Shown here: positions 38,286 through 46,920 of the stretch, one piece after another | Layout: each line of letters starts with the position of its first letter | Numbering within the stretch: the stretch's first letter is position 1 | Virus record (IMG/VR): IMGVR_UViG_3300021976_000019 | Location: 1 to 53,071 of that record | Length of the DNA: 53,071 nucleotides | DNA from: a virus | Strand: one strand, 5' to 3' | The notes under the pieces: model-generated | What the model was told of the DNA's origin: nothing | Seen by the model: only the letters and a program-made list of their open reading frames with translations | The model's database searches: none | Program-made: the position numbers and the translations under genes

Positions 38286-41200
38286 TCAGGCGATGATGAC
38301 CAAGGTCCCGTCGTCGTAGACGTTGTCCTCGAAGAGGTTGCCGTTAGCGTCGAGCCAGCCAGTGGTCGTCCCGATCACTCCGGTGAACCCACCCACATTC
38401 TTTTGGAAGACGTTACGGCGGACAATCACGTTGGTCGGGTTGGACCCGAACGGCTTGGCTGGGTTGTAGCCCAAGCTGATTCCGTAGGCGCCAGGCGTGG
38501 CCTTGAGGAAGGAATCCTCAACCAACACATTGGCGATGGGTCCGAAATCGCCGAAGAACGAACAGTCGGTGGAGACACCACCGCCGAAGCCGTTGTCCTC
38601 CTGGTTGGCGTGCATGACGCAGCGGCGGACGGTGATCCCGTCACCACCGTTGGACAGGAACGCGTTCTCATGCCAGTCGGACTCGGGACCGAGATACTGG
38701 TCGTACATCCAGGTGTCTTCGACGAGAGTGTTGCTGCCGCCGATAACGGTGTTCGCGCCTCCGTGCAAGTTGCACCAACGGATGGTGATGTTGCCATATC
38801 CGACGCAGGGGACGTTGGCATTCCCGGCGTAGATCTCGCTGTACTCGATGACACAGTCACGGTCGAGCCCAATCGGGTCGCAGTCGATCCGGCCGATGAT
38901 GTTGCAGCGGGTGATCGTAATGTGGGCACCCGCGGCGACCTGGTAATGGCCAACCATCGTCTTGCTGTCGATGGTCTGGGTGCCGGTCAGGGTGGTGCCA
39001 CCGACATACGGGGTGAGGGAAACTCCCGTAGGCTGCCAACCGACCTGGGACAGCGCAGGCCATGGAGTCTTGATCCGGAACGCCGCACCGACCATCCGCC
39101 GGGTATCGGCCACCTTGGAACCGACGACAGCGAGCGCGGTACCGGACACTGTCTTCAACTTGATGGTGCCGAGCTGGCGCTCGTAGCTGGCTCGAACCTC
39201 TCCCGTGGCGCCGTTGACGGCTTCCCACGTCACATGGACAGTGTCTCCGGAATCAGCGAACTTCAGACGGCTGTAGGAGGCTCCACCGTCACCTGTAGTG
39301 ATCGAAGCGATGTCCCAGTTGCCAGTGTCCCAGAGGGTGTTGGAGCCCTGGTCGAAGCCAGACGCGTTGAGGGTGGGGACACCGATGAAGTTGTGGTGTG
39401 GTGAACCGTCCTCGGGACGACCGACCGTGCGGGTGCCGGAGTCGGCTTTGATGTCGTGGGAATCGCCGCCGACCATGATCAATCGCTTACGGATGCCGGG
39501 CTTGGTGGAGATCCACGCGTCCAGTGCCGCGGTCTCGTCCTCGAAGCTGTTCCAGCGGCCGTTGTGAGCGTTGTGGTTGGGGAAGCTGCAGAACCAGACG
39601 ATCACCGGTTCGGTGGCTGCCTCCAGGGTGTCCTTGATCCACTCGATCTGGGTCGGACCAAACATATCTCCCGTGTCGGGGGCGATATCGGGGTCGTCGC
39701 GCAAGGTCCAGGCGTCGGTGTGGATGAAGCGCACCCGACCGATCCGCCAGGTCCGGTACTGGGCGTCGGAGACGGGGTAGGCCGCGGTCCCCGCCAACTC
39801 CCGGAACCGGGTGACGGTCAGTGCGTTGGTGGTGCCGTTGTTGACCTCGTCGGTGTCCACGTCGTCGTTGGAGATCCGGTCGTGGTTGTCCCAGATGTAG
39901 TCCATCGGGAGGTCCTTCATCAGCGTCTTCATGTTCGCCGTGGTGAGCGAGGAGAGCATGCCTGCACGCCAGGCGGTCTCGTCCAGCGCATCGGCGTAGT
40001 GGATGTCTCCCATGTGACAGAGGAACCGCGCGTTCTCGGTGGCGACCCGCGCCAAGGAGGCGTGGTTCGATCCGGTCTGCTGGCAGGACCCGGCGATCAC
40101 GGTGAAGTTGGGGACATCCGGGCCGGTGGTGTAGCCGGTGAGTTGGTAGTCGGTCTGCAGGACACCGTCGATCTCGAAGCCAATGAAGTACTTGGTGTTG
40201 GCCGTCAGACCAGTGGCGCGTGCGGTAGCCCAGTTGCTGGAAGCGATCGTGCCATCGAAGTAGTCCGGGTCGGTCAGCGCCGAATCGGTCGCCACGGCGA
40301 TCCGCAAAGCGTCCCCCTGGGTGAGGATCGCACCGACCTGGATGTTGGTGTCGTCGAAGCTCGGCATGAAGGCTGTAGTGACGATCCCCGCGTCGGCGGC
40401 CTGATAGGGCTTCAGCGTCAACGTCAAAGCGAGCGCGTTACCGGAGGCACCGTTGAAGGTGGTGGTGACCGCGGGGATCGAGGTCGACGGAATGGCACTC
40501 GTGGAACAGATGTTCGAGCAGACGTTGCCCGCGTCGGCCGACTTGCCGTAGGCGTCGAGGAAGAAGTCGAAGCCGGTGGCGGCGATCGAAGCGACCGCGG
40601 AGGCTGCCGCGGCCCGGCAGGTCGCCAGGTGCATTGAGTAGCGCGGGAGGGCGTCGGCGGTCATCGCAGCGGCGGTGACAAAGGTCTGGGAGACACCACC
40701 ACGGGTGCCGTAGGTGCCGATGTCTTCGATCCCGGAGATCATCGTGCCGTCGAGGAAGTACATCCCGACCCAGAGCTTGGAGTAGGTCCCGTTACCGATG
40801 TCGATATTGACCGTGGAGCCGCCGGTGTACTGCTTGGCCAGCACGCAGGTCCACATGTTGTTGGCCTGGGTCTCGGTCAGGACGGTCTGCCAGCCAGTCC
40901 TGGTCAACGTGGTGGTCGCGCCTGTGGACCACGAGATGTTGGCAACGATCCAGTCGCCTACCTCGATTCCGGCCGGGACAGTGATCGGAACCGTGTACTG
41001 GCCGGGGGCAGCAGCATCCGGGTTCTGGCCGTAGGCGGAAGCCAGGAACGGGGTCTTGCGGGTCTCGATGTCCACCCAGTACTGACCTTGGTTGAACTGG
41101 GCGTTGGGGAATCCGATGGACGCTCCGTAAAAGAACGAGCCCTGATCGGAGATGGAATCGGGGGAAGAAGGAGCAGTCAGGTACTCATTGGTGATGCCAG

Positions 41201-41567
41201 AACCACCAGGTCCGGAGGAGAAGTAGCTACCGGTAGCGACGTATCCAGCCGCGGGGTGGAAAACAGCCGCCTTATAGCGCTTGGCTGGGTCAAGCAGGAC
41301 CGTGTCGAGGATCTTGTGGCGTTGCCATCCGGAGCCGGACGGGGTGAGAGACCCGGAGTAAAGCAAGGTGCCGGTGTTGCCGTCGCCAGTGATCTCATAG
41401 ATCGCACAGGTGCGGGCAGACGAGGAGACAGTTCCAGTGGTGGGTTGGAAGTACCAGACGCCAGCGGCCTCGGACCGCTCGGTGACGAAGAACTCCAGGC
41501 CAAGGGTGACCGGATCGTCCACCTCACCAACTGTCGGAGGAGACGCCCCGGCGAAGAGACGTACCAC
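38286..41567 (-). CDS. Tail fibre/spike with PhoD-like phosphatase and beta-helix domains
   Basis: 1093 residues from GTG, overlapping the collagen-like gene. Residues ~1-165 form a beta-rich DUF4082-like domain (FFVTERSEAAGVWYFQPTTG). Residues ~490-720 are a PhoD-type metallophosphatase with IAGSCQQTG (~494), HMGDIHYAD (~521), YIWDNHDRISNDD (~560), FCSFPNHNAH and IMVGGDSHDIKAD (~701). Residues ~830-1093 look like a right-handed beta-helix (repeats of ITITRCNIIGR, CVIEYSEIYAG, ITIRWCNLHGG). It probably hydrolyses phosphoester polymers of the host surface, such as teichoic-acid-like or phospholipid material, during adsorption. Substrate not determined. Confidence 0.8.
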   Translation of the reverse strand: MVRLFAGASPPTVGEVDDPVTLGLEFFVTERSEAAGVWYFQPTTGTVSSSARTCAIYEITGDGNTGTLLYSGSLTPSGSGWQRHKILDTVLLDPAKRYKAAVFHPAAGYVATGSYFSSGPGGSGITNEYLTAPSSPDSISDQGSFFYGASIGFPNAQFNQGQYWVDIETRKTPFLASAYGQNPDAAAPGQYTVPITVPAGIEVGDWIVANISWSTGATTTLTRTGWQTVLTETQANNMWTCVLAKQYTGGSTVNIDIGNGTYSKLWVGMYFLDGTMISGIEDIGTYGTRGGVSQTFVTAAAMTADALPRYSMHLATCRAAAASAVASIAATGFDFFLDAYGKSADAGNVCSNICSTSAIPSTSIPAVTTTFNGASGNALALTLTLKPYQAADAGIVTTAFMPSFDDTNIQVGAILTQGDALRIAVATDSALTDPDYFDGTIASSNWATARATGLTANTKYFIGFEIDGVLQTDYQLTGYTTGPDVPNFTVIAGSCQQTGSNHASLARVATENARFLCHMGDIHYADALDETAWRAGMLSSLTTANMKTLMKDLPMDYIWDNHDRISNDDVDTDEVNNGTTNALTVTRFRELAGTAAYPVSDAQYRTWRIGRVRFIHTDAWTLRDDPDIAPDTGDMFGPTQIEWIKDTLEAATEPVIVWFCSFPNHNAHNGRWNSFEDETAALDAWISTKPGIRKRLIMVGGDSHDIKADSGTRTVGRPEDGSPHHNFIGVPTLNASGFDQGSNTLWDTGNWDIASITTGDGGASYSRLKFADSGDTVHVTWEAVNGATGEVRASYERQLGTIKLKTVSGTALAVVGSKVADTRRMVGAAFRIKTPWPALSQVGWQPTGVSLTPYVGGTTLTGTQTIDSKTMVGHYQVAAGAHITITRCNIIGRIDCDPIGLDRDCVIEYSEIYAGNANVPCVGYGNITIRWCNLHGGANTVIGGSNTLVEDTWMYDQYLGPESDWHENAFLSNGGDGITVRRCVMHANQEDNGFGGGVSTDCSFFGDFGPIANVLVEDSFLKATPGAYGISLGYNPAKPFGSNPTNVIVRRNVFQKNVGGFTGVIGTTTGWLDANGNLFEDNVYDDGTLVIIA

Positions 41568-41569
41568 AG

Positions 41570-43075
41570 CTACACCAGCCTCTGGATGATGATTCCTCCG
41601 GTGGGCACGCCGGAATCGTCGTCCTCAGGCCCCAGCACGTAGAAGTTGATCGCCTCCTGGGCTTCGGCGAAGTCGGCACCTGCAGCGATCACCACCGGCT
41701 TGTTTTCAATCTCATCCCAGTCGGAGGCTCCGGACGCACCGGTTGCACCCGTGGCTCCGGTAGCGCCGGTGGGGCCAGCCGGGCCGGTCTCACCTTGCTC
41801 ACCGGCTGGACCAGTTGCTCCGGTCGCACCGGTGGCTCCAGGTGCTCCGTCTTCGCCGTCGGCACCGTCAGCTCCGGCCGGACCAGTCGATCCGGTAGCG
41901 CCAGTCGAACCAGTTGCTCCGGTAGGGCCAGTTGCGCCAGTCGCTCCGGCAACGCCTTGCTCACCGGCTGGACCAGTTGCTCCGGTAGGGCCAACAATGG
42001 ACCCGAGATCGATGAAGGCCGGGTTGGACCAAACGTGCAAATGGTCGTCGTCCTCGGTCTTCCACGCCTTGCCGTTGTCGTCCGCGTCAAGACCACCAGG
42101 CAGGGAGGCAGCGTCGGCAACTGTGCCGACCACGGTGAAGCCCGTGCCCGCGGGTCCCTCAGGACCGGTAGCTCCGGTCGAGCCCGTGGGTCCAGTCGGT
42201 CCTGCGGGGCCGTCTACGCCCTGTGGGCCCTGGATACCGGGGTCACCCTTGATTCCCTGAGGACCCGTGGGTCCAGTCGGTCCAGTGGCACCTGTAGATC
42301 CTGCAGGGCCAGTGGAGCCGGTGGCACCAGTAGCCCCCGTAGTGCCAGTGGGGCCAGCGACTCCCTGGGGACCAGCCGGGCCGGTCGATCCGGTGGCACC
42401 AGTCGTGCCGGTGGGGCCGGTAGGACCAGTTGGTCCCGTGGGACCTTCCGGGCCCTGCACCTGACCGATGGAGATGAAGTGATCGCCGTTCACCCAGATG
42501 TACAGCTCCAGGTCGGCCTCAACCATGTAGCCGAATCCGTTGTCGTCCGCGGTGAGGTCGTCAGGCAGATCGTCGACAGTGGCGACCGTGTCGATCACCT
42601 GGATCGGTGGGCCGGGTACTCCTTGAGGACCGGTGAGGCCAGTGGGACCGGTGGGGCCCGCGATGACGACCAGGCCCTGGGTGGAACCCTCCACGGCCAG
42701 TGCATCACCAATGTTGAGGGGAGATCCGTCACCCAACGGAACGGCGATGACCACCCCACCACCCGGCAGGACCGAGTGGTTGATCCTGATCGAGACATCG
42801 CCGACCAGGTCGGGGTCGTTGTAAACGATGACCTCGGCCCACCACTTACCCTGCGTTCCCTCGCCAACATCGCCCGTAGTCAGGATGGCCGGGCGGTCCT
42901 TAGCAAACAGCGTCGCCTTCTGAGTCACCGCGTAGTAGGGCGTGCCCAGGTGGGTGACTGTTGGTGGAGACGTGATCGGGTCGCCATAGACATCGATCCA
43001 CTGAGCCCAGATGATCCGAGTGGAGACTGAAGGAACACCAGGGACATTAGGAGTCGGGTCAGGCGGGATGGTCAC
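41570..43075 (-). CDS. Collagen-like tail fibre protein
   Basis: 501 residues; GTG with AGGGAG upstream. N-terminal ~150 residues are a beta-rich attachment domain. Then two Gly-X-Y blocks (about 200-300 and 355-455), rich in GPTG, GATG and GPAG triplets, are separated by a copy of a small module ending [18 protein letters not shown]. This module resembles [18 protein letters not shown] before the first block. The C-terminus has [17 protein letters not shown]. Collagen-like triplets form a trimeric rod, here a fibre shaft. It is encoded next to the PhoD/beta-helix protein, which may bind at its tip. Confidence 0.8.
   Translation of the reverse strand: MTIPPDPTPNVPGVPSVSTRIIWAQWIDVYGDPITSPPTVTHLGTPYYAVTQKATLFAKDRPAILTTGDVGEGTQGKWWAEVIVYNDPDLVGDVSIRINHSVLPGGGVVIAVPLGDGSPLNIGDALAVEGSTQGLVVIAGPTGPTGLTGPQGVPGPPIQVIDTVATVDDLPDDLTADDNGFGYMVEADLELYIWVNGDHFISIGQVQGPEGPTGPTGPTGPTGTTGATGSTGPAGPQGVAGPTGTTGATGATGSTGPAGSTGATGPTGPTGPQGIKGDPGIQGPQGVDGPAGPTGPTGSTGATGPEGPAGTGFTVVGTVADAASLPGGLDADDNGKAWKTEDDDHLHVWSNPAFIDLGSIVGPTGATGPAGEQGVAGATGATGPTGATGSTGATGSTGPAGADGADGEDGAPGATGATGATGPAGEQGETGPAGPTGATGATGATGASGASDWDEIENKPVVIAAGADFAEAQEAINFYVLGPEDDDSGVPTGGIIIQRLV
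41700..42460 (-). repeat. Collagen-like Gly-X-Y coding repeats
   Basis: Two runs of 9-18-base repeating units encoding Gly-X-Y triplets, interrupted by a non-repetitive module at about 41990-42150. Such arrays readily change length by recombination without frameshift. Confidence 0.75.
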
Positions 43076-43101
43076 GACGTGCTCCCTATGTCAGTGATGG
43101 C

Positions 43102-43152
43102 GTCTCACCAGCCCGCTGCCGGGGTTGTTGGCCAGGAGCGGGCTTGTGAGAC
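43102..43152 (-). terminator. Long hairpin before the collagen-like gene
   Basis: Near-perfect 16-position inverted repeat GTCTCACAAGCCCGCT / AGCGGGCTGGTGAGAC in the gap between genes. No U-tract follows, so it may be an attenuator, processing site or poorly canonical terminator. Confidence 0.5.
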
Positions 43153-43174
43153 TCCAAAAGATTGAAGAGGGACC

Positions 43175-43450
43175 TCAGTCCCGCTTCAGGTACCCGAAGG
43201 ACTCCCCGCCGAGATTCGGATTGGCCTCACGAGTCACAGCCTTGGTCTGGTCCTCGTCCCGCTTCCGCTGGTCCTCGCGGGCCTGCTTGATCGCATCCTC
43301 GGAAGGGCCGTCGGAGTTCGAGCTGGACTCCGCCTGAGCCTGCTGAGCCTCGGTCGGATTGGCCGACGGCTCGGCCATCGGGTTCGCCTGACCGGAGACC
43401 TCCGACTCAGGAGTCACGTCAGACGGGGCTTCGTTGGTTCCTCTTGCCAT
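43175..43450 (-). CDS. Small hydrophilic protein
   Basis: 91 residues from ATG 43450, selected for its GAGGAGG ribosome-binding site; it overlaps the end of the preceding gene in another frame. Highly charged and low-complexity (TPESEVSGQANPMAEPSAN, EDAIKQAREDQRKRDEDQT), likely disordered. A CGCCGATACT motif lies 44 bases upstream of the start. No function recognised. Confidence 0.5.
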   Translation of the reverse strand: MARGTNEAPSDVTPESEVSGQANPMAEPSANPTEAQQAQAESSSNSDGPSEDAIKQAREDQRKRDEDQTKAVTREANPNLGGESFGYLKRD

Positions 43451-43748
43451 GGGTGGCCTCCTCAGTCGGCTGGAGTTGCTCGTCTGATGAGGGAGTATCG
43501 GCGGTCGGCTGCTCGTCCTCAGAAGTCTCTGGAGTCTCTTCCTCAGGTTCGGGCTCCGCGGGTTCTGGCTCACGCTCGACGCTGAAGGCCTTCCAGTCCC
43601 GGATTCCGGCGATGGTCCTCGGGTAAGCACCATCCTGCTGCCGGGAGACGATCAGCCCCAGGGAGTTAACGCTGACCTCGTTGCCGTCGGGAAAGACCCA
43701 GGATGGAGCCTCATGAAGATCATCATCGACCCAGACCTTGACCACCAC
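43419..43748 (-). CDS. Small protein with acidic Pro/Glu tail
   Basis: 109 residues. The first ~55 residues look folded and beta-rich (VVKVWVDDDLHEAPSWVFPDG, SVNSLGLIVSRQQDGAYPRT), the rest is an acidic Pro/Glu/Thr-rich tail. Family unknown. Overlaps the next gene by 32 bases. Confidence 0.5.
   Translation of the reverse strand: MVVKVWVDDDLHEAPSWVFPDGNEVSVNSLGLIVSRQQDGAYPRTIAGIRDWKAFSVEREPEPAEPEPEEETPETSEDEQPTADTPSSDEQLQPTEEATHGKRNQRSPV
43494..43503 (-). promoter_or_regulatory. CGCCGATACT motif, copy 6
   Basis: Exact copy inside the acidic tail of the gene at 43419-43748, 44 bases upstream of the start at 43450. Confidence 0.3.
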
Positions 43749-43750
43749 AG

Positions 43751-44044
43751 TTACCTCCCAAACGCATCGGCGAGGATCGCGTCGATGTCACTCTCCTCGC
43801 CGGAGTTGAACATGATCTTACGGGCCGGATCGAAGTGGGTGATCTTCTGACACGCCACAACGTGAGCGCACCGCGGGATTCGCGCCTCGCAGCTGCACAT
43901 CCACTCGCCCTCGAACAGCACGGTGTACGGCATCGCGGACGACCCCGCCACCTGGAACTCTCCGCGGGCGGCCGAGACCTCGACCACAGAGACGCGTCCC
44001 TGGGCGAGGTAGTTCTCGGCCTTTCGCTCGATCGATTCGGACAT
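43751..44044 (-). CDS. SWIM-type zinc-finger protein
   Basis: 97 residues. MCSCEARIPRCAHVVACQKI (~residue 48-67) has the CxCxnCxH arrangement of SWIM zinc fingers, which bind DNA or protein partners. Preceded by a beta-strand pair (VSVVEVSAARGEFQVAGSSAMPYTV) and followed by an acidic tail (EESDIDAILADAFG). Located in the recombination cluster next to the DUF932-like gene. A regulatory or recombination accessory role is plausible. Confidence 0.6.
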   Translation of the reverse strand: MSESIERKAENYLAQGRVSVVEVSAARGEFQVAGSSAMPYTVLFEGEWMCSCEARIPRCAHVVACQKITHFDPARKIMFNSGEESDIDAILADAFGR

Positions 44045-44046
44045 GA

Positions 44047-45177
44047 CTACCGCAGGTTGAGCCTGTGGCAGGAGTCGCAGCGATCGCTCATGGTGTGAGG
44101 GATGACGCCGCCGACCCGCATCGTGGTCTCGGCCACCTTGTCCGACAGCCGCGGGTCGTTGGCCGCCTGGGTCACGGCCTGCATCAGGCCGTAGGCAGTC
44201 AGGTCGTCGGACTCGACCAGAGAGTCCACGACGTTCTGGCGCGCGGGCGCGGGGACGCCCATGGAGCGGAACACGTCCTTGACCACGTCGTTCAGCTCAC
44301 CCTCCAGTGAGACCTGGGTGAGGGCCTGAACATCGTCCAGCTCCCGCTCCAGGTCGCCCAGGACAGACGTGGTGGACATCCCGGCCCAGTCGAGTACGTC
44401 GTCATAGTCCTGGCCCTGCACGCGGCGGTTGTAGTCCCCGGAGGTGGCGTGCTGGCTGATCGCTCCGTTGGTGCACCACCAGGAGAACAGGTAGCCACTG
44501 ACGTTGAGCTTGGTGTCCGCGGACGACATCAAGCTGTTGGTCAGCTGGATGCCAACGCTCCAATCGTCCGGGACCTCGACGGAATGCCGCGCGGTGTCCA
44601 AGGTCCGCTTGAACGCCGGGATGATGATCCGCAGCGCGGTGCGCTCCAGGCTGTGGAACATCTTGTAATCCACATAGAGCTGCTCGTCGCCGTACTTCTC
44701 CCGGATCGATCCGACCACACGCTCCACCAGTGGCAGGTTGGGGAAGCTGAACAGGCTGTTCTTCATGAACGCGACGCCGACGCCGTCCTTGCTCAGCATC
44801 CGCATCCCGTTGGCCTGCTTGACTCCGTTGTGGCGGACCCACCAGTTGAGGTTGGCCTGGATCAGTGGGCCTGGCGAGCGCAGGACATAGTCCTTGGTCA
44901 GGCCGATGCTGGAGGTCATCTTCAGCAAGGCTTCCTTGGTCAGCCGGACCTCGTCACCGCCCTTGACCTTGACCGTGCAGTTGGTCTCGGTGTCCGGGGC
45001 GGCCTCCTTCATGCCGTTGTCGGTCCACCCGTGTGGGAGCTTGAACTCGACATCGTCGGAGCCATCAAGGTTGAACTCGCTGTCGTCCAGCGGCTCAGTC
45101 TCGCGGAGGATGCTCATCGCATCGTCGAGGGTGAGGAGGTGCCCTTCCTCCTTCACAGCTTCAAGATCAACAGTCAT
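44047..45177 (-). CDS. DUF932-like phage/plasmid protein
   Basis: 376 residues. Core pattern of the DUF932 family: SFPNLPLVERVVGSIREKYGDEQLYVDYKMFHSLERTALRIIIP, with SVGIQLTNSLMSSADTKLNVSGYLFSWWCTNGAI in the middle (these begin near residues 143 and 210). The C-terminus has CDSCHRLNLR, a CxxC that may bind zinc. DUF932 proteins are common in phages and plasmids beside recombination genes; biochemical function is not established to my knowledge. Here it follows recA directly. Confidence 0.65.
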   Translation of the reverse strand: MTVDLEAVKEEGHLLTLDDAMSILRETEPLDDSEFNLDGSDDVEFKLPHGWTDNGMKEAAPDTETNCTVKVKGGDEVRLTKEALLKMTSSIGLTKDYVLRSPGPLIQANLNWWVRHNGVKQANGMRMLSKDGVGVAFMKNSLFSFPNLPLVERVVGSIREKYGDEQLYVDYKMFHSLERTALRIIIPAFKRTLDTARHSVEVPDDWSVGIQLTNSLMSSADTKLNVSGYLFSWWCTNGAISQHATSGDYNRRVQGQDYDDVLDWAGMSTTSVLGDLERELDDVQALTQVSLEGELNDVVKDVFRSMGVPAPARQNVVDSLVESDDLTAYGLMQAVTQAANDPRLSDKVAETTMRVGGVIPHTMSDRCDSCHRLNLR

Positions 45178-45204
45178 GCGATCAGCTCTCCTTCCAGTTG
45201 ACGT

Positions 45205-46353
45205 TCAGTCATCGCGGACCTCCCCCGTGTCTGGGTCGATGTCGGGGTTGAAGTCAACGTCATCGGTGACCTTGTCATCGGTCCAGTTGTCGATCAGTTC
45301 CTTGGCCTTGGCCACCCACTTATCCAGCGTCTCGGAGTCGGTCTCCAACAGCCTGATGACGTTCTCCGTTTTGACGATGAGAGTCTCCTCCCCCGTCGGC
45401 GACAGATCCGCGGGGATGGTATGCCGACCTCCCGTTTGGGTGACCTTGATCCCCCTGTGCGCCTTGACCGCGTGGTAGGCGCTGTACGGCTGGCTGAACC
45501 CCTTGCCAAACCTGACCTGCATGTGGGCCAGCCGCTGCGGGAGGGCGACCTTGTTCTTGGTCACCTTGGCCCGGATGTTCGCCGCGGTCTGGATGTTCTC
45601 CTCTTCCTGAGTGACGCTGTTGAGCTGCTTGGCGCCCACGCTCGTTCCGATCATGAACTGAATCCGCATGTCGGAGTAGAACGCGATCCCGGAACCACCT
45701 GGCGTGTACGTCTTCTTCACCCGGCTGTAGCTCGGACCCGTCTCGATGTAGTCGAGGATGTGATTCACCAGGATCAGCGAACTCTGGGTGCGGTGCAGCA
45801 TCCCCTTGGAAGTGCGCAGAAGCTGGGTGATCAGCTTGGCCCGCTCCCCCACGGAGACCGATCCGGAGACAGCCTCGATCTCCTTCTTGGTGGCCATCGC
45901 CGCGACCGAATCGACGATCCCGAACGCCAGGTGCCCGGCCTTGGTCAGATCCCGGAAGATCTGGGCACCCTGCTCCAGGTTGTCCGGCTGGACGTAGATG
46001 AACGTGCTGGCATCGTTCACGTCCAGACCGAGCGTCGCACAGTAGTTCTCGTCCAGGCTGTACTCATAGTCCAGGTAGAGGATCGCACCCTCGTCCAGAC
46101 CGGCCAGCACACGCTTCTGGTGCGTCGCCGCAGTGCCGAGAGCCGCGGTGGTCTTTCCTGACTGGGAAACCCCGAACAGCTCGATCACTCGGCCGCGGGG
46201 GAGTCCTCCGATTCCGGTGGCGGAGTCCAATGAGAGGTTCCCGGTGCTGAACGCCTTCACGTTCATATCGAAGTCGGCCAGACTCCCCACCCGCAGGTCG
46301 GAGTCCTTCTTCCGGAGCGCGGCCAACGTCTGAGCCAGGGTCTTCTCAGCCAT
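45205..46353 (-). CDS. recA: RecA-like recombinase
   Basis: 382 residues from ATG 46353; the longer in-frame start at 46473 overlaps the resolvase gene and was rejected. GIGGLPRGRVIELFGVSQSGKTTAALG holds Walker A (GVSQSGKTT, ~65-73). LYLDYEYSLDENYCATLGLD is the conserved acidic segment, and LAFGIVDSVAAM the Walker B, followed by SSLILVNHILDYI and GGSGIAFYSDMRIQF (L2-type region). C-terminal acidic tail. It would pair homologous DNA during phage recombination and repair. Overlaps the RuvC-like gene by eight bases. Confidence 0.85.
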   Translation of the reverse strand: MAEKTLAQTLAALRKKDSDLRVGSLADFDMNVKAFSTGNLSLDSATGIGGLPRGRVIELFGVSQSGKTTAALGTAATHQKRVLAGLDEGAILYLDYEYSLDENYCATLGLDVNDASTFIYVQPDNLEQGAQIFRDLTKAGHLAFGIVDSVAAMATKKEIEAVSGSVSVGERAKLITQLLRTSKGMLHRTQSSLILVNHILDYIETGPSYSRVKKTYTPGGSGIAFYSDMRIQFMIGTSVGAKQLNSVTQEEENIQTAANIRAKVTKNKVALPQRLAHMQVRFGKGFSQPYSAYHAVKAHRGIKVTQTGGRHTIPADLSPTGEETLIVKTENVIRLLETDSETLDKWVAKAKELIDNWTDDKVTDDVDFNPDIDPDTGEVRDD

Positions 46354-46918
46354 CGTCCTCACCCCATCGGACGGAGTCCAGCGACTCCAGGTTCTTCTTC
46401 GGCAGCTCCACCAGATGATGGCCGAGATGGGCCGCTCCGATCCCGGCAAGGGCCAGGGCGTCGGACTCGTCATTGTTCTTGAACTCGACCGCGGCGTAGC
46501 GCCGGGTCATCGCGATCAGGATCTCGTCCTTGGAGGCGTTGCCCTTGCCGGTGGCGTACTTCTTCACCGACTGGATCGGCACCTCGACGACCCGGAACCT
46601 ACGCTCGGCCAGGCTGTGAACGACCAGCCACCAGAGACCAGAACGGTCGTGGGGGTGGCCGTTGCGGGAGTTGAACGCGGGCGACTCCACCAAGATCAAG
46701 TCCGGCTTGGTGTCGATCACCTGGTTGACGATCCGAGTGGCCAGCAGCTTAAGCCGATCGTGCCGCTCGACCAAGGTGGCGGTGTCCTTGCCCTTGGTCC
46801 CGTAGGAGGAGACCTTGATCTCGGACTCGGTTCCGGCGGCACCGTCCTTGAGGTAGACCTCAGCCACACCCGTGGAGGTGAGGCTGAGGTCCAACCCGAC
46901 AATCGTGAGAGGAGACAA
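46346..46918 (-). CDS. RuvC-like Holliday junction resolvase
   Basis: 190 residues. RNase H-fold acidic residues in order: IVGLDLSLTSTG (Asp ~9), LILVESPAFNSRNG (Glu ~73), and NNDESDALALAGIGA (two Asp ~150). KKYATGKGNASKDEILIAM is the typical lysine-rich segment before the last motif. Expected to cleave four-way junctions, allowing packaging of branched DNA. It lies between the SSB-like gene and recA. Confidence 0.8.
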   Translation of the reverse strand: MSPLTIVGLDLSLTSTGVAEVYLKDGAAGTESEIKVSSYGTKGKDTATLVERHDRLKLLATRIVNQVIDTKPDLILVESPAFNSRNGHPHDRSGLWWLVVHSLAERRFRVVEVPIQSVKKYATGKGNASKDEILIAMTRRYAAVEFKNNDESDALALAGIGAAHLGHHLVELPKKNLESLDSVRWGEDDG

Positions 46919-46920
46919 GA

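Noticed and set aside
41700-42460. CRISPR or satellite repeat
   Set aside because: Repeats encode Gly-X-Y triplets in a continuous frame, typical of collagen-like fibres.
45205-46473. Longer RecA start at 46473
   Set aside because: The extra 40 residues overlap the RuvC-like gene and are not RecA-like; ATG 46353 begins a normal RecA N-terminus.
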